NCBI RefSeq assembly: GCF_000143415.4
Contig: NW_003314274.1
Coordinates: forward strand, 1-62,000
Direction of reading: 5' to 3'
DNA length: 62,000 bases
From: Selaginella moellendorffii
Taxonomy: Eukaryota; Streptophyta; Lycopodiopsida; Selaginellales; Selaginellaceae
The translations under genes were made by a program, and so were the position numbers. The number at the start of each line of letters is the position of its first letter. Position 1 is the first letter of the stretch. The notes beneath the pieces were generated by a model. That model saw only the letters and a program-made list of their open reading frames with translations. It searched no databases and had not been told where the DNA came from. Positions 31,856 through 43,900 of the stretch are shown one piece after another.

Positions 31856-33330
31856 CTCGTCCACCATGTTGCTGCCGTCCTTTCTACCTTTCAGTTTGTA
31901 ATCGACCGCTTGATGAAGTGAACTCTTCTTATCCGCTTTCAAGGCCGCCTCCTGTATAGTCTTGAGCTTATCATGATCCTCCCACAGCCCCGCGCTCCGG
32001 TAGATGCTCGCCATCAGAACGTACGCAGCCGAGTCATTCTCGTCGATCTTCGTCAGTGCCTCGAACGCAATCCTCCCCACTTCCACTTACGGCAGGCCCC
32101 GAGGACGCTCCTCCAAACCGCAGCATCCGCTCTCAAAGGCATGCTCTCGAGGACTTTCAAGGCCTCTTCCACTCGGTTACGAGATCCACCAAGCTGCTGT
32201 AGTGATGAATCCCGCAAACAATGCCAGAGTCCGGGTCCATTGCCTGGAAAAACTCCCTGCCTCGTTCAACTAGGCCGCCGTGGCTGCAAGCAGTGATGAC
32301 CGAGACAAACGTGATTGCGTTTGCTCGCACGCCATCTTCTCGCCTCTCGCGAAAGGCTTGGAACACGCGCGACGTGTCACCTTGTTGGCCGAATCCCGTG
32401 ATCAGTGCATTCCAGGCGACGATATCTCGGACTGCCAGAGATCCAAACAAGTGCTCGGCCGCACTCATAACTCCGCATTTCCTGTAGAAGTTTACTCCCC
32501 ACAACTTGATCGTCCTCCAGCCCACGCTCACTCTCACCGTTGTCTATATATCTCTGTATCAAGTTCGTCCAAACGACAACGTCCCGTCTAGGCATGCGTT
32601 TGAAAACTGCTCGAGCTTTCACCATATCTCCACACTTGGCATACATGTCCACCAAGCTGCTCCCGACAAATCTGTGCTCGCAGCGTCCAAACTTTGCGGC
32701 GAGAGAATGAATCTCCATCCCCTTTTCTAGGCTCTGGATTCGCCCTATCTTTCCATCTTCTCGCGGAACAGGTGGCTCGGACGCTGAAAGGTGGACGCAG
32801 GCCATGAGCGCAGCAACAAACGTTCTCTCGTCCGGATCGTTCTCCCGAGACATACCGAAGAACAGCTCCAAGGCCAGCTTGCTGTCTCCACTTACATCGG
32901 CCAGCCATGCCATCGAAGACCTTGCGAGCTTCCTCGTACCTTCTCACACTTCGCGTACATATCGATCAGAGTGTTCCCCACGAACACGTCCTCTCGAAGA
33001 GATCCAGAGCCACATCGCTCTCGCCATTGGAGACGTAGCCCAGCATCAAGGACATCACGTTTGGGTGAAGAATGCTGTCGAACACGCGGCGGGAATCCTC
33101 CATGCTGCCGCATTTCTCGTCCACCAGCGCATTGACAACATGGATCCCCAGCTGCTTGCTCTCCGCCGCCTGGGCGTGGATCGCGCAGGCGCAAATTGCC
33201 CTTGCGCAAATCCCTTGTGACCTTCAACGCCGACACCTGCTGATCGGGCGCCCGCGGCGGCGCTGCCGAAGGAGCGAATGCTGGTGCGGCGCATCGAATC
33301 GCTGCCGTCGCCAAGTCTCATCCATCGCAA
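31844..33330 (-). pseudogene. PLS-type PPR pseudogene, copy B
   Basis: Homologous to the copy at 18876. The C-terminal end is better kept here (QAVDYKLKGRKDGSNMVDEL). The N-terminal part absent from copy A is present: CAIHAQAAESKQLGIHVVNA, CGSMEDSRRVFDSI, HPNVMSLMLGYVSNGESDVA. The middle is deleted: sequence equivalent to about 20065-20875 of copy A is missing, joining DLFER to a piece of a later repeat near 32995. Frame shifts also separate the N-terminal Met region (about 33320) from the repeats. The copies thus lost different parts. Confidence 0.85.
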
Positions 33331-33612
33331 GAACCCTAAACATTTGCTGGAAATTCAACCAAGGCCGTCGATTCAAGAATATCTGACGGTTGGAAATGAA
33401 TCGGGGACCGGAAAAACCTTGAGGTACTCAGGAAAAATCGCCCTGTACAACCCAGCGTAGCCTTGGGTGCGAACAATGTGCCTCGGCGCGCTCGCAATCC
33501 CAGGCTTGTAAGCCGGTGTCCATCTCCGGTCGCCCTCGAGTTAAGTCGATTGGAAACACCGCTGAAAACAGGAACTATGGCGATCAAGCGTAATCGCTCT
33601 TAAGACTCTTAC

Positions 33613-33866
33613 CTGTTGAGGCAGCGATTCCTGCTACTCCACCGGAGATCAAGCTCGTCACCATCCTACTTGGGCCTGAAAGTAAACATGCAACGCCAGG
33701 AGGCCTAAGCTTGTCAAAACTGTGTTTACCAATGCGATGGTGCTCTGTGCCTGTAAAGCTTTTCCAAAAATTTCTCACACTCTGAAACAAAAAAAAATCC
33801 AACTTTGAGCGTTCCAGTAGTTGTAGAGAGTGTCATACAAGCAGAAGTTTATCGCAAGCGTTGGGC
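33613..33866 (-). pseudogene. Mitochondrial carrier exon relics, copy B
   Basis: Two minus-strand exons: 33804-33866 (GPTLAINFCLYDTLYNYWNA) and 33613-33675 (SPSRMVTSLISGGVAGIAAS), each with proper splice ends. They join in frame as the end of one carrier repeat and the start of the next (family pattern: ...SLxxGxxxGxxxST). These carriers move metabolites such as nucleotides or CoA across the inner mitochondrial membrane. Upstream exons are replaced by the coiled-coil element; downstream sequence to 33331 shows no further exon. Confidence 0.65.
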
Positions 33867-35960
33867 CTATGGCAGGAGTCAAGTCTGTGGCATTTGGCAG
33901 GGAGGAAAACCAATACCAAAAGCATCGGTCAGAGTTCCTTATAAAGGCTAAGAAAGCTCTCCTGTTGATGGATTGTGGAAAGCGTGTGATAGATGCAGAC
34001 GCACGGCAACATCTACACGCAAGAGCACAAAAGCTGTCAAGGGAACAACCAACAACAAAGATCACAAAGCTCAAGGTGAGGAAATTTAGGAGAAGACTTA
34101 GGAACAAGATCCTGAACATGTAACCACCTTGCAGGTTCCAAACTTACAGTCGTCAATCTAGAGTGTAATGTGAACATGACCCAGCAGGAGCAGTCTCCAG
34201 CATCTCCACCGCACACAGCAACACCAACACAACCAGCTCTCAACACCGACACCGACAACATGCTGCATCACTGCGAACACCACAGTTGAGAGCATCCTGA
34301 GCAGGAGTGATGCTCGCAAGCCTGAGCTTACACTGGATCTTAAGCTTGGCATTTCTCCAGTTTGTGGACAAAATGCAGTGTCTCCAGCCAACGCCACAGA
34401 TGCTGATACCAGCAAATTTTGCAAGGCTTTTCCACGACAAGCAGATGAGCATTTTCATGCGAGACAGAGTCTAATCAACACCATTGTCTACCAGCCCCTA
34501 GATGTGAAGCTCACAAAGATCCAGAACCATATTCTCCAGCTCAAAAGGAGCATTCGAGGTACAACTTTCTAGGGATTTGTATGGCAAAGATTTAGTGCAT
34601 GAACAAGGAACTCCCCAAGGAGAATGCAGAGCTTTGCAATGAGATCCAACAACTCAAGGTGAAGCAGTTGTATAGATAGGTGCACTACAACAGAAGAACA
34701 AGTTCAAGAATGAGCTCTCTAGAGTCATAGCAGCAACAAAACAGCCCAATGCCATGGAGAAGTGAGAGCTTCATGATGAAACTCAACTCAGTCATGGGAG
34801 AAAAGTGGAGTATAAAAAATCAACCTTATATATAGAAACATCATCCTGAGTCTTGAGATTCAAACCTTGAGACTCGAGAACAGGAATAAATGGCAATTGC
34901 CCCATGTAGAACTAATTAAAGGGGTGAGTTAACACTCAAACTCTATTCCTTTCTTTTGTATTTTAGCCTTCTGTTATCAATGCACATCCATATGCTTAAA
35001 ATCTAAAGTACTTATGTGATGTTAAGTTTATCTTTGCTCACAACCTTGACAAAAACTTTCATAAAGATTGAAGGACTTAAGTTATTCCCTTTTTACTTTT
35101 TATGTGTTTATTTATGTCTAACTGAAGTAAAATGCAAAATCAAGTCAAAAAAGTGTAAGCAAACATCCACTCCCCTTCTTTTCTCTTTCACTTTTATTTT
35201 CTTTTCCTCTTTTTTTCTTTTCTAGTCATATAGACTTTTATCCAAGTTTCTGGGAATGACTTGTTTTAACCTTCAAATGGATAATTGCAAAACACATTAA
35301 CTTTCAACATTTAGATTGGGATAGATATTTGCTATCTCTTTGGTATATGTATATCACAGAGATAAAAAGTTTTATTGGTGCTTCACTATATAAATTCCTA
35401 TATGATTATTATTTAATATTGTCAACAAAGTTGAGTTTACCTTTGTGATTGCTATAAGCTGTCAATACTAGGTCTTAGGATTAGTATTTGATGAACATTC
35501 TTCCACTTGTTTGAGTGGAGTTTATTGAGCACTTAGGCTATGTACAAGTGGGATAATAACAACACAATAACTTCCATCATTATTTATTAGTGGAATATAA
35601 AGTGGATGACTTAATGTTAATCAATTTTCCCAAATGTTACAATATATGGTTTGTCTAAAGGACTCTTTATTCAATGGAAGGGGTTATATTAAGTGTTGTG
35701 ATAAGTTATATTGCATGTTTAAGGTTTGGCAAAACATTCAATAAACCAATTCTCCAGAAATTATACATGTGCAGTAACTTAAATGCTTTATATAAAGGGA
35801 TTAGGCACCACCTACAGATCCACTAATGCCTCCTTTTGATATTCCTTTAGATCTTAGCCTGTCAACCTTAAAACCTTAACTACCTTTCATCTTTCTAAAA
35901 GAATAGGATGATATGAGGTCTACGTGTATGGCTATGGTGTTATATATAAATATTAGTATA
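33867..35960 (+). mobile_element. Coiled-coil element relic and AT-rich tail, copy B
   Basis: Counterpart of 21157-23225, with the same heptad-rich fragments (QPLDVKLTKIQNHILQLKRS; KELPKENAELCNEIQQL) in shifted frames and the same AT-rich tail. No reverse transcriptase, transposase or terminal repeats were recognised. Confidence 0.4.
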
Positions 35961-36072
35961 GTGGTATTTTGATAGTCATTGAATTGATTACAATTTAGAC
36001 CACTCACTTTTGTATATAAACTATGGCTTTTGGGCTAATTAAAATGCACATTTTTATATGCACTAAGAGTGC
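35955..36072. repeat. Dispersed repeat shared with 45198-45315
   Basis: Both sites run from a GTGG..ATTTTGATAG-like start through ATTTAGACCACTCACT-like sequence and TATATAAACTA to a TATGCACT segment, with about 80% identity by eye. It may be the edge of a mobile-element family. Confidence 0.55.
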
Positions 36073-36539
36073 TACTTAAACTATAAATGAGGCTAGAAAA
36101 TAAACCCTTTTAATGGCATCTTTCTCAATATTAGATCAAGAAAGTAATAAACAACTCAATGAAGTTATTAGTCTTTATACTTTTTCTTATTAATACTATA
36201 TACTTAATATACATATTCAATCAATAAAATTCATTGGGAGTAGGTAAAAATACCATAATATAGCTAGTAAATTTTATAAATATAATAAATTTACTTTTAA
36301 ATAGGACAGAAAAAAAATATAGTTAAATAGAGTATGGATAAAAGCTAAAATACAAGTGATAGAGAAGAAACTATTGATATTTTATCCACTTGAAAAGTTC
36401 TTCACCATTTAAGAAATAATAAGCTTAAATAGAATATTAATTATATAGTATTTTAATTCCTTTAGAAAAATTAAATATCCCTGAATTTTATAAGGTGAGA
36501 AATTAAAAAGCAGTTGAGGTTACCAAATGGTAAAAAACA
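36073..36539. other. AT-rich intergenic, no gene seen
   Basis: No coding signal recognised. Confidence 0.5.
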
Positions 36540-36963
36540 AACAAGGATATTCCTAGGGGTGCTTTTCCTCCTTTCTCCTTTCCTCTATTAGTGCTTGAAT
36601 TTCTTCCCATCAATTTTCTTGTAGATTCAATGTTACCCATTTGGCTCTTCCTGTAGCCTCTTGAGATGCAAAGACATCTATTGCCCTATGCACAAAGTGG
36701 TAATCGGCTCCATTGAAATAGTTGTGCCCAAACATGGATCTACCATCATGTTATATGGGTGACCATATAAGATTAATGTCTATCCATGCTAAATAGAAAT
36801 TATGCCCAACATCCACTTCTATCAAATCTGCAGAGATCCCCAACTCATACAGCTTGTAGAGCCCCATGTTGGTGGAGAATGGCACTAGCATAATGTTGTC
36901 ATTGGCATCGGAGAAAGCCATATTTTGCAAGAATTGGTTGAAGAGCATTATATTGCCATGCAT
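36540..36963 (-). pseudogene. Class I SAM-methyltransferase-like relic
   Basis: One minus frame reads LYELGISADLIEVDVGHNFY, then AWIDINLIWSP, a stop, GRSMFGHNYFNGADYHFVHR, AIDVFASQ and a further stop. The order IE-DAGHD-x-AW-D, then GG-x-FGHDYF-x-VRRAVD-x-FA, is that of small class I methyltransferase-like proteins. At least two in-frame stops show it is dead. The N-terminal half with the SAM-binding glycine loop is not seen. Confidence 0.55.
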
Positions 36964-37701
36964 TTGGAAAAATTATAAGTTGATATGGCTTTTTGTTTTA
37001 CAGTAAATAAGGAACCATATTAGCTTATAGTTTTTTTAAGTTCAACAAAATATGTAACAAAAGGTAATTATGGATGAAATAATTAGTCATTTGAAGGGTT
37101 TTTTAGCATGTAAATCATACTTTTATTGAATTCTTTCGTTATAAAGAAAAATTTAAATAATATGTACTTATTTTTATTATATTTAAATGGGATTTTTGAT
37201 AATTCATACAAATCTAAACCTTAATTAAATTGTATTAAAAAATTCACATTGATGTTAATCATATTAGTCAAACAACAGTACTTAAGTAATCTAATTTAAC
37301 AAAATTTAATTAATTTATACACTGTCATTAGTGTAACTAAAAGAACAAACAAAAAGAACTTGTCTCAAAAAAAAAAACCTGTTCTTTACTTTTGTCTTTA
37401 AGTAATAGCTTCTAAAGTGACACTTTGAGGAGTAGTGACTTATGTTGTGTAGCCTCCTAGATATCAAGAATATTTAAGATCCTATAATATTCTATTGCAG
37501 TAAGAAAGAATAGGGAGTGAGAGAGCACAGGATAAGGACATGATCTGTAGAAAGGTGCTTGCTCACCACCTTTCTGAATTATTAAAAATAGCAGATTAAG
37601 ATTCTTCTACCTAATCAGACATCCATTACAAACCATGGTCAGCACTCAGACTCAAGAGTGTATGGAGCGAATATACTTGATGGGCCGCCCTAATCACGCG
37701 A
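36964..37701. other. AT-rich region upstream of acetate kinase
   Basis: No gene seen. It holds the promoter and leader of the acetate kinase gene. Confidence 0.5.
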
Positions 37702-39134
37702 ATGGCGAGGTCCGTGCTCGTGATCAACTCTGGCAGCTCATCGATCAAGTGAGTAAAGATTTTTGTGAAGAAAGAGTTCCTCTAGAGGGTCAATGTATCG
37801 CAGGTATGCCCTGTATCATCTGGGAAGAGTGGCTTCTTGCATTTTCCAGGGCAGTGTGGAAGGCATTGGAACTTCCAAGAGCTCCATCTCCCACAAGAGC
37901 ATCTCCACTGCCCAAGATCTAAAAATCATGGTATTTGTGTTCCAGCAATCTTAAAGCCTTTGTACATGGATAGCTGGGTTGCTAATAGTTTTTTGGTTTT
38001 CTTCCAGGGAAAATGTATTGGAGACCACGAAGCTGGTCTCAAGAAAGTGATGGATTTGCTCCAGCAGCCGCAAAACGTTTGCGCTGTCGGGCACCGAGTC
38101 GTTCACGGCGGCGAGCAATTTAGCAAACCAACGCATATAACTCAAGAGGTGAAGAAAGCAATCGAGAGGGCTGTTCCTCTAGCTCCACTTCACAATCCAG
38201 CAAACTTGGAGGTAACAAATCTTAACTTTCTTTATTCCAAAAGGAAAAATCCATTTTTTTGTCCCATTTTTTCTCCATTAAAAAGATCACAAAAAATTTC
38301 CAGGGAATTCGAGTTGCTGAGGAGCTCTTCCACTGCCCCCACGTAGCCGTCTTTGACACAGCCTTCCACTCCACCATCCCCCGGCCGTCGTACACGTACG
38401 GAATCCCCTGGAAGCTGTACGAAGAGCTGGGCGTACGGCGCTATGGCTTCCACGGGACGAGCTACCAGTTTCTTCTTGGCGAGGCCTCCCGCGCCCTTGG
38501 AAGGCCAGCGCTGGAACTTAATCTCATCGCCTTCCATCTCGGCGCTGGAGCGAGCATGTGTGCGATCAAGCACGGGCAATCGATCGACACAAGCATGGGA
38601 ATGACTCCACTCGAAGGTTTAGTGATGGCTACTCGGAGTGGCGACGTTGATCCGGCGATCTGGCCCTTCCTCGCAGCGCACAGATCCATGGGCTTGGCCG
38701 AGATCGATGCTTTGCTCAACAAGGAGAGTGGGATCTACGGGCTTTGCGGAGACAAAGATATGAAAGAAGTTGTGCAAGCCGCGGATAGTTCCGACAAGCA
38801 CAGGCTAGCGCTGGAGGTGTACGTCCACCGTATAAGGAAGTATCTGGGAGCGTACATGGTTGATCTCGAGGGGAAAGTTGACGCGCTGGTGTTTAGCGGT
38901 GGCGTTGGCGAGAGGTCGGCTAAAATCCGGTCCATGGTTTGCGAGAGGCTGGAGGCTTTTGGAATCCAGGTTGACGAGGAGAAAAATGGTAAAAGCTTGA
39001 GAGAGATCCACAAGGATGGTTCGAGGATCAAGGTTTTGGTGATACCGACCGACGAGCAGCTTTGTATTGCGCAGCAAACTCGCGAGGTTTTGGAGAGTTT
39101 GGAAGCTCCGGTTTGTGAGAAGAGTGGGGGATAG
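37702..39134 (+). CDS. ACK: Acetate kinase
   Basis: Four exons (37702-37748, 37804-37930, 38008-38211, 38304-39134) give 402 residues, the normal family length. The enzyme interconverts acetate + ATP and acetyl phosphate + ADP. The N-terminus [17 protein letters not shown] is the ASKHA-fold phosphate-1 signature. Further motifs: GHRVVHGGE (Arg88), VFDTAFH (catalytic Asp144), [32 protein letters not shown] and IPTDEQ (Glu377, Mg site). All key residues are kept. No transit peptide precedes the fold, so a cytosolic site is likely. Seed plants lack this enzyme, while algae and some lower plants have it. No phosphotransacetylase gene is nearby. The 55-bp first intron was set by the reading SSSIKYALYHL across the junction. 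Confidence 0.93.
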
Positions 39135-39442
39135 GATTCACTAGAAAACTTTGGATGAGCTTGGTTGTAAATAGAATGGATTGATCGAGGTTATAAGAGA
39201 ACAAAAGTTATCGCTACATGGTCTTTTAAGTAAAACTACTGAAAGCCATACACCTCTACTATAGCTTGATCTCTTCGCTTCGAATCGCAATCATCGACGA
39301 ATTGGCAAGGAGAACACTGGATTCTTTGATCTTCTCGAGCACCACATCAGCTGCAAGAACCAAGTTGATAAGTTCTTTACGACAAGTTTATGACGTGAGA
39401 CTGATAGACAGGACTTACACATGATTTGTCTTAGCTGAGTTA

Positions 39443-41437
39443 TCACCATCTGTATAGATCACAAGAACACGGTTGAGATAAAGCAAAGCGATGAACAAAT
39501 GCCACTTACGGATTTCCAGGAGGGCCTTGTTGTTGTTGTTGCTGCTGCGGCTGCTGCTGTGCCGGATTGTAGCCTCCAGGATTGCTTCCTCCGCCTGGGT
39601 TGTATCCATTGTTGTTCCCAGTGTTATATCCGCTTCCCGGATTAAAACCTCCACCTCCGGCACCCGAGGAAGGATTGCTAAAACCTCCCTGGTTTGGATT
39701 GTTAAATCCTCCTGGACTGCTTCCTGGACCACCACTATTGCTTCCCGGATTGTTGAAGCCTCCCGTACTATTGCCTGGACCACCACTGTTGCTTCCAGAC
39801 GGAGTGTTGAATCCTCCTGGACTATTTCCTGGACCACCACTGTTGCTTCCCGGATTGTTGAATCCTCCGGGATTGTTACCCCCGGAGCTAAATCCAGTCG
39901 AAGAGTTTCCAGCACCAAACCCGCCAGGATTACTTCCATAGCCTCCACCCGCATTTCCTCCTGGACTAGGAGACCACCCCGGATTTCTACCTTGTGCACT
40001 AAAACCACCTGGACCGTTTCCGGGATTCGAGCCAGGACCCGAGTTGAATCCCCCTGGACCGCTCCCAGGATTGGAGTTGAATCCGCCAGGAGCGCTTCCG
40101 GCATTTGGATTAAATCCTGGATTGTAGCTGCCACCTCCTGGAGCTGGACTTCCAGCATTCATCGCTCCAGCCGGTGCTGCTCCAACAGCCGCTCCCACTG
40201 GTGCTCCAACCGGCGCTCCAAACGGAGATCCACCGGGTGGAGGATTCACCGGAGGCAGCGGCTTAACATTTGGATTCGGCCAAGTTCTTCTGCTAGCTCG
40301 ACTCCCACCAGCAAACTCGGGACCAACCGGAGGTCCCTTGTAGTTTGGATTCGGCCAGACTTTGCCACCTTTCTTCCCAATGCCTGCGAACTCCGGACCG
40401 ACTGGGGGACCCTTGTAGTTTGGATTCGGCCATACTTTCCCCTTGGGAGTCTCGTAGATCGGTGGAGGACCTTTGTAGTTTGGATTCGGCCATGTCTTGC
40501 CACTGCCTTTGCCACCGCCGCCCCAGACGTACTTTGGATCGTCACCCTTGTAGTTTGGGTTCGGCCACACTTTTCCAGTCCCTCCTTTGCCAGTGCCGCT
40601 CACGAAAGGCTTGTCCCCGGGCTTTGGCTTGTAGTTTGGATTCGGCCACACTTTTCCACTGCCTTTGGTGAAGGTCACAAAGTTGTCCTTGCCATCTTCC
40701 GGGGGCTTGTAGTTTGGATTCGGCCAAGTTTTCCCACTGCCATACTTGCTGAAAGACGAGCCTCCAGTCGACCACACGTAGTTGTCACCAGGCTTGGGCT
40801 TATAGTTTGGATTGGGCCAAACTTTCCCGACTCCTTTGCCACCTTTGAAAGATCCACAGCCAAATGGCTCGTCCGAGACTTTGTACTCGGGATCCATGAG
40901 AGGATGAGGCCAGCCATCTCCGTCCCTGTAAATCTTCTGGTTTGGATCGATTCCACCACCAGTGTTCTCGGTCTTTGCCGCTCCATCGGTGCCTGCTGGA
41001 GATGGAACTACATCTACCACAGCGCTGGAAGCTGGCGTGGTAGAGCCAAAAAGCCCACCGGGACCCCATAGACTAGAAGAGCTGGAGTTTCCACCGCTGC
41101 TAGTGCTGCTATTGCTGGAACTCTCCCACGGCAATGCGCTCGAGGACGAGGAGGAGCTAGAAGAAGGATTCCAAGAGCTCCCAAGATCACTGCCAGATGC
41201 GGCCTCCGGTGCCCTGAGCAGCCGAAATCGCGTCCTGGAGAGCTCTCCTCCAGGCCCTAATCGCTGGACCCTAAGACCGCTGCTGCTGGAATGCCGCGAG
41301 AGGAGATCCTTGTCGACGCCATTGCCGATTCCAGCCGCGGGCGCTGAAGAAGAGGAGGATGATCGCGCTAGCGGCGGCAGCGGCACGCTCACTACCTGCG
41401 CCGCCATAGCACTCACCAGCATTCCTTGCGCATCCAC
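39443..41437 (-). CDS. WPNPNYK-repeat, Ser/Gly/Pro-rich protein of unknown function
   Basis: The main exon 39510-41437 codes 642 residues. The N-terminus (MDAQGMLVSAMAAQVVSV, Ser-rich, few acidic residues) could be a plastid transit peptide. Residues about 203-392 hold eight copies of GK(V/T)WPNPNYK spaced 17-36 residues apart, the last as WPNPNVK, preceded by a WPHPLMDPEYK variant. The rest is Gly/Asn/Pro/Ser-rich with PGGFN and NSGGPGNSPGG repeats and a C-terminal poly-Gln. GTAAGT at 39509 ends the exon in phase 2; joining to 39449-39443 adds one Trp and a stop (644 residues). Two further spliced segments would then be untranslated. I do not recognise the family. The repeat suggests a binding or structural scaffold; this is inference. 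Confidence 0.7.
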
Positions 41438-43900
41438 ACAGCTCCCACGAAGAAAAATCCCTCTAGGGTTTTGGATAAGGGTTTAACAAGAAAAATATCT
41501 AAAAGCAGTATATTCGTGTAGTGTTAGAGGATATTCTAATTGGAGAATATATTCTTTAAAGGAGTGAGCTTAAAATAATGATTTCTTGAAGTACGTTTTT
41601 GAAGTGTTTTGCCAGAGTTTATGTCTAAATGAGAAAGGACAATCTTTTGGTGTTCAATGGCATCCTTTCTCTCACATTTGTATATAACTACCTGTCATAT
41701 CCATAAAACAGTAGTAGTATCTACTAATGGTGGACAGACTAGAACATATCTCACTTGAGAGACTATTTTCTTAGACATTTTGTTAGGGCAATTTGATTGC
41801 AATCTATGGTATATGTTCTTTCATGCCTTATATCCATCAATTCAGAGCCCTCACTCACCAAAGCATGGGTTTCCAAAAACCATAATCTGTGTTTTGGATG
41901 TATCCTGGCATCCTCACAAAATAGTGTGTCAAAAAGCACTAAAGTGTTTATGGCATAAAGGAGTAAATAGAGGTATAGGCTATCGATTTGGTTTCTCCTC
42001 TCACTTTATATAGTAAAGAGAGTGAGAGAGAGTATTACACCTATATTTGAACATGATTATTATTGAAGATAAATTTGCAGGTTGATAATTTTTGCAGCTT
42101 GACTAACTTGTAAATTTTCACAATTATTTTTCTTGATGAAAATTAGTACATTATCAGGGTATCCATTTTCCAAGAGATCTATAACTAATTGTTGCTAAGG
42201 TGAATTATTGTTGGAGGAAATGTGTCAAATGCTTTAATAGAGATATGGTAGTCAATACAGGTCAAAACATGCATAGTTTATAGGACATACCTAGTTTATA
42301 AGACCATAGTTTATAGTTTATGGAGCAAAACTTATATTTTAAGGCTTTGGGCCACTAAACTAAAAGATAGACCAATAGAATAGTCTTATAATATCCAAAA
42401 TTCTAATGCTAAAACTAATACATAAAATAAACTCAAATGGAATTTGGCACTTTTCCAACATATGAGTGATTTAATTTGACAATGTGGTATTTCACCAACT
42501 AATATGATATGGAATTTGGGCTTAGATTTAAACTAAAGGTAAAATAAAGAGCAATAGATAAGCTAAACAGTATCTCAAGTGGTAAATTTGACTTTATTTA
42601 ACTTCATTTTGTGTGTTGATTTGGCTTTAGGATTCTGAATACTCTAAGATTTTATTCACTTTGAAAGTCAGGTATACATGTTTAAGGGTTAGGTTTTGTT
42701 TTATGGTTATCCTATAGAGTAAAAAATATATGTGTTAACACTTTGATAAATAAAATCAAGAGGAAGAAATTACAACTAAGTTATATATAATTTGATAACA
42801 CTATAAAGAATGAAAAAATAATAAAACATTTTTCACCTTATATATTGCTTTTTGGTTTGCTTAAGCAAACCTGTAAGGGGATTGGGATGGTAGTGGATAT
42901 ACCTAGAATATACTTGGATATCTAGGATATTCTACCATCTAACGGTTGTTATTCATTTAGATTAATTTTGTATTTATAATTTAAAAACTTTCTTAAACAC
43001 TTTCTAGTATATTCTTTTTTATTTTATCATCTAATGGTTGATATACAATAAGATTAATCTTGTATTTATAAATTACAAACATGCATATAATTATAAACTT
43101 TTTTGATCAATTGGATTAATAAGTAAAAATAACACTATTATTAAGAAAACCAAGTGTTGCTACATACAAGGTGTAGCAATTTATTTAAGGTTTGAGGTTT
43201 AAAGTTTTATTTTGTTATATAAATATGTTAATTAATTAAGTATTTTTATAAGTAAAATAGCATTTTTTCTCTTTCATATTAAGTAGTATATATAAGAATG
43301 ACTTATGTACATGATAATTTGTAAGCAAAGAATTTAACAGTAATATGATTTACATAAAGTAAACAAACTTTTAATCCTTTATACACTATAGTTATTGTTA
43401 ATTAGTATGCACTTATAATAACAACTAATACTATATTTATTATTATACTGTCTACAAGAGAAAGAATAGACAATTAAGTGAGAGAGTATGAGTATGTTGC
43501 CACTAGAAAAAGGTAAACGAGGGCCACTGCTGTTGCCATTACTTCTCACAACTCATAAGCCACATGGACCCCTCAGATTTATTGCCACACCAAAGGGTGC
43601 CTCTCTTTTATTATTACCTACTTTCTAATCATAGATTCAACCATAGCAAGGGTTGAATGCTGTTATAGCTCTTTCCAATCCCAAAAAGAAAAGCTCTAGT
43701 CTAGTTGCTTCACCTTAGAAGTGAAGCAAGTTGGCAAATAGAACCATAGTTACAAACATGAATATGAAATATGAATATGAGCCTTAGATTTTAGGAACCT
43801 GACCATAGAACACAATCATGGCTCACAAATATTCTAAGAATTTTCTATTTTTAATTCTAGGAAATACTAATTTTTATTATATATAAACTATTCAAACATC
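41438..43900. other. AT-rich intergenic, no gene seen
   Basis: No coding signal or recognisable repeat. The first 100 bp hold the promoter of the repeat protein. Confidence 0.5.

Noticed and set aside
33830-34123. 97-residue basic frame beginning MSYKQKF
   Set aside because: Its first part is antisense to a carrier exon relic and the rest lies in a decayed element; both duplicate copies carry it, so conservation reflects recent duplication only.
39491-41071. 526-residue plus-strand open frame (Ser/Arg/Ile-rich)
   Set aside because: It is the antisense of the repetitive WPNPNYK/Gly-rich gene; low-complexity repeats keep the other strand open by chance.
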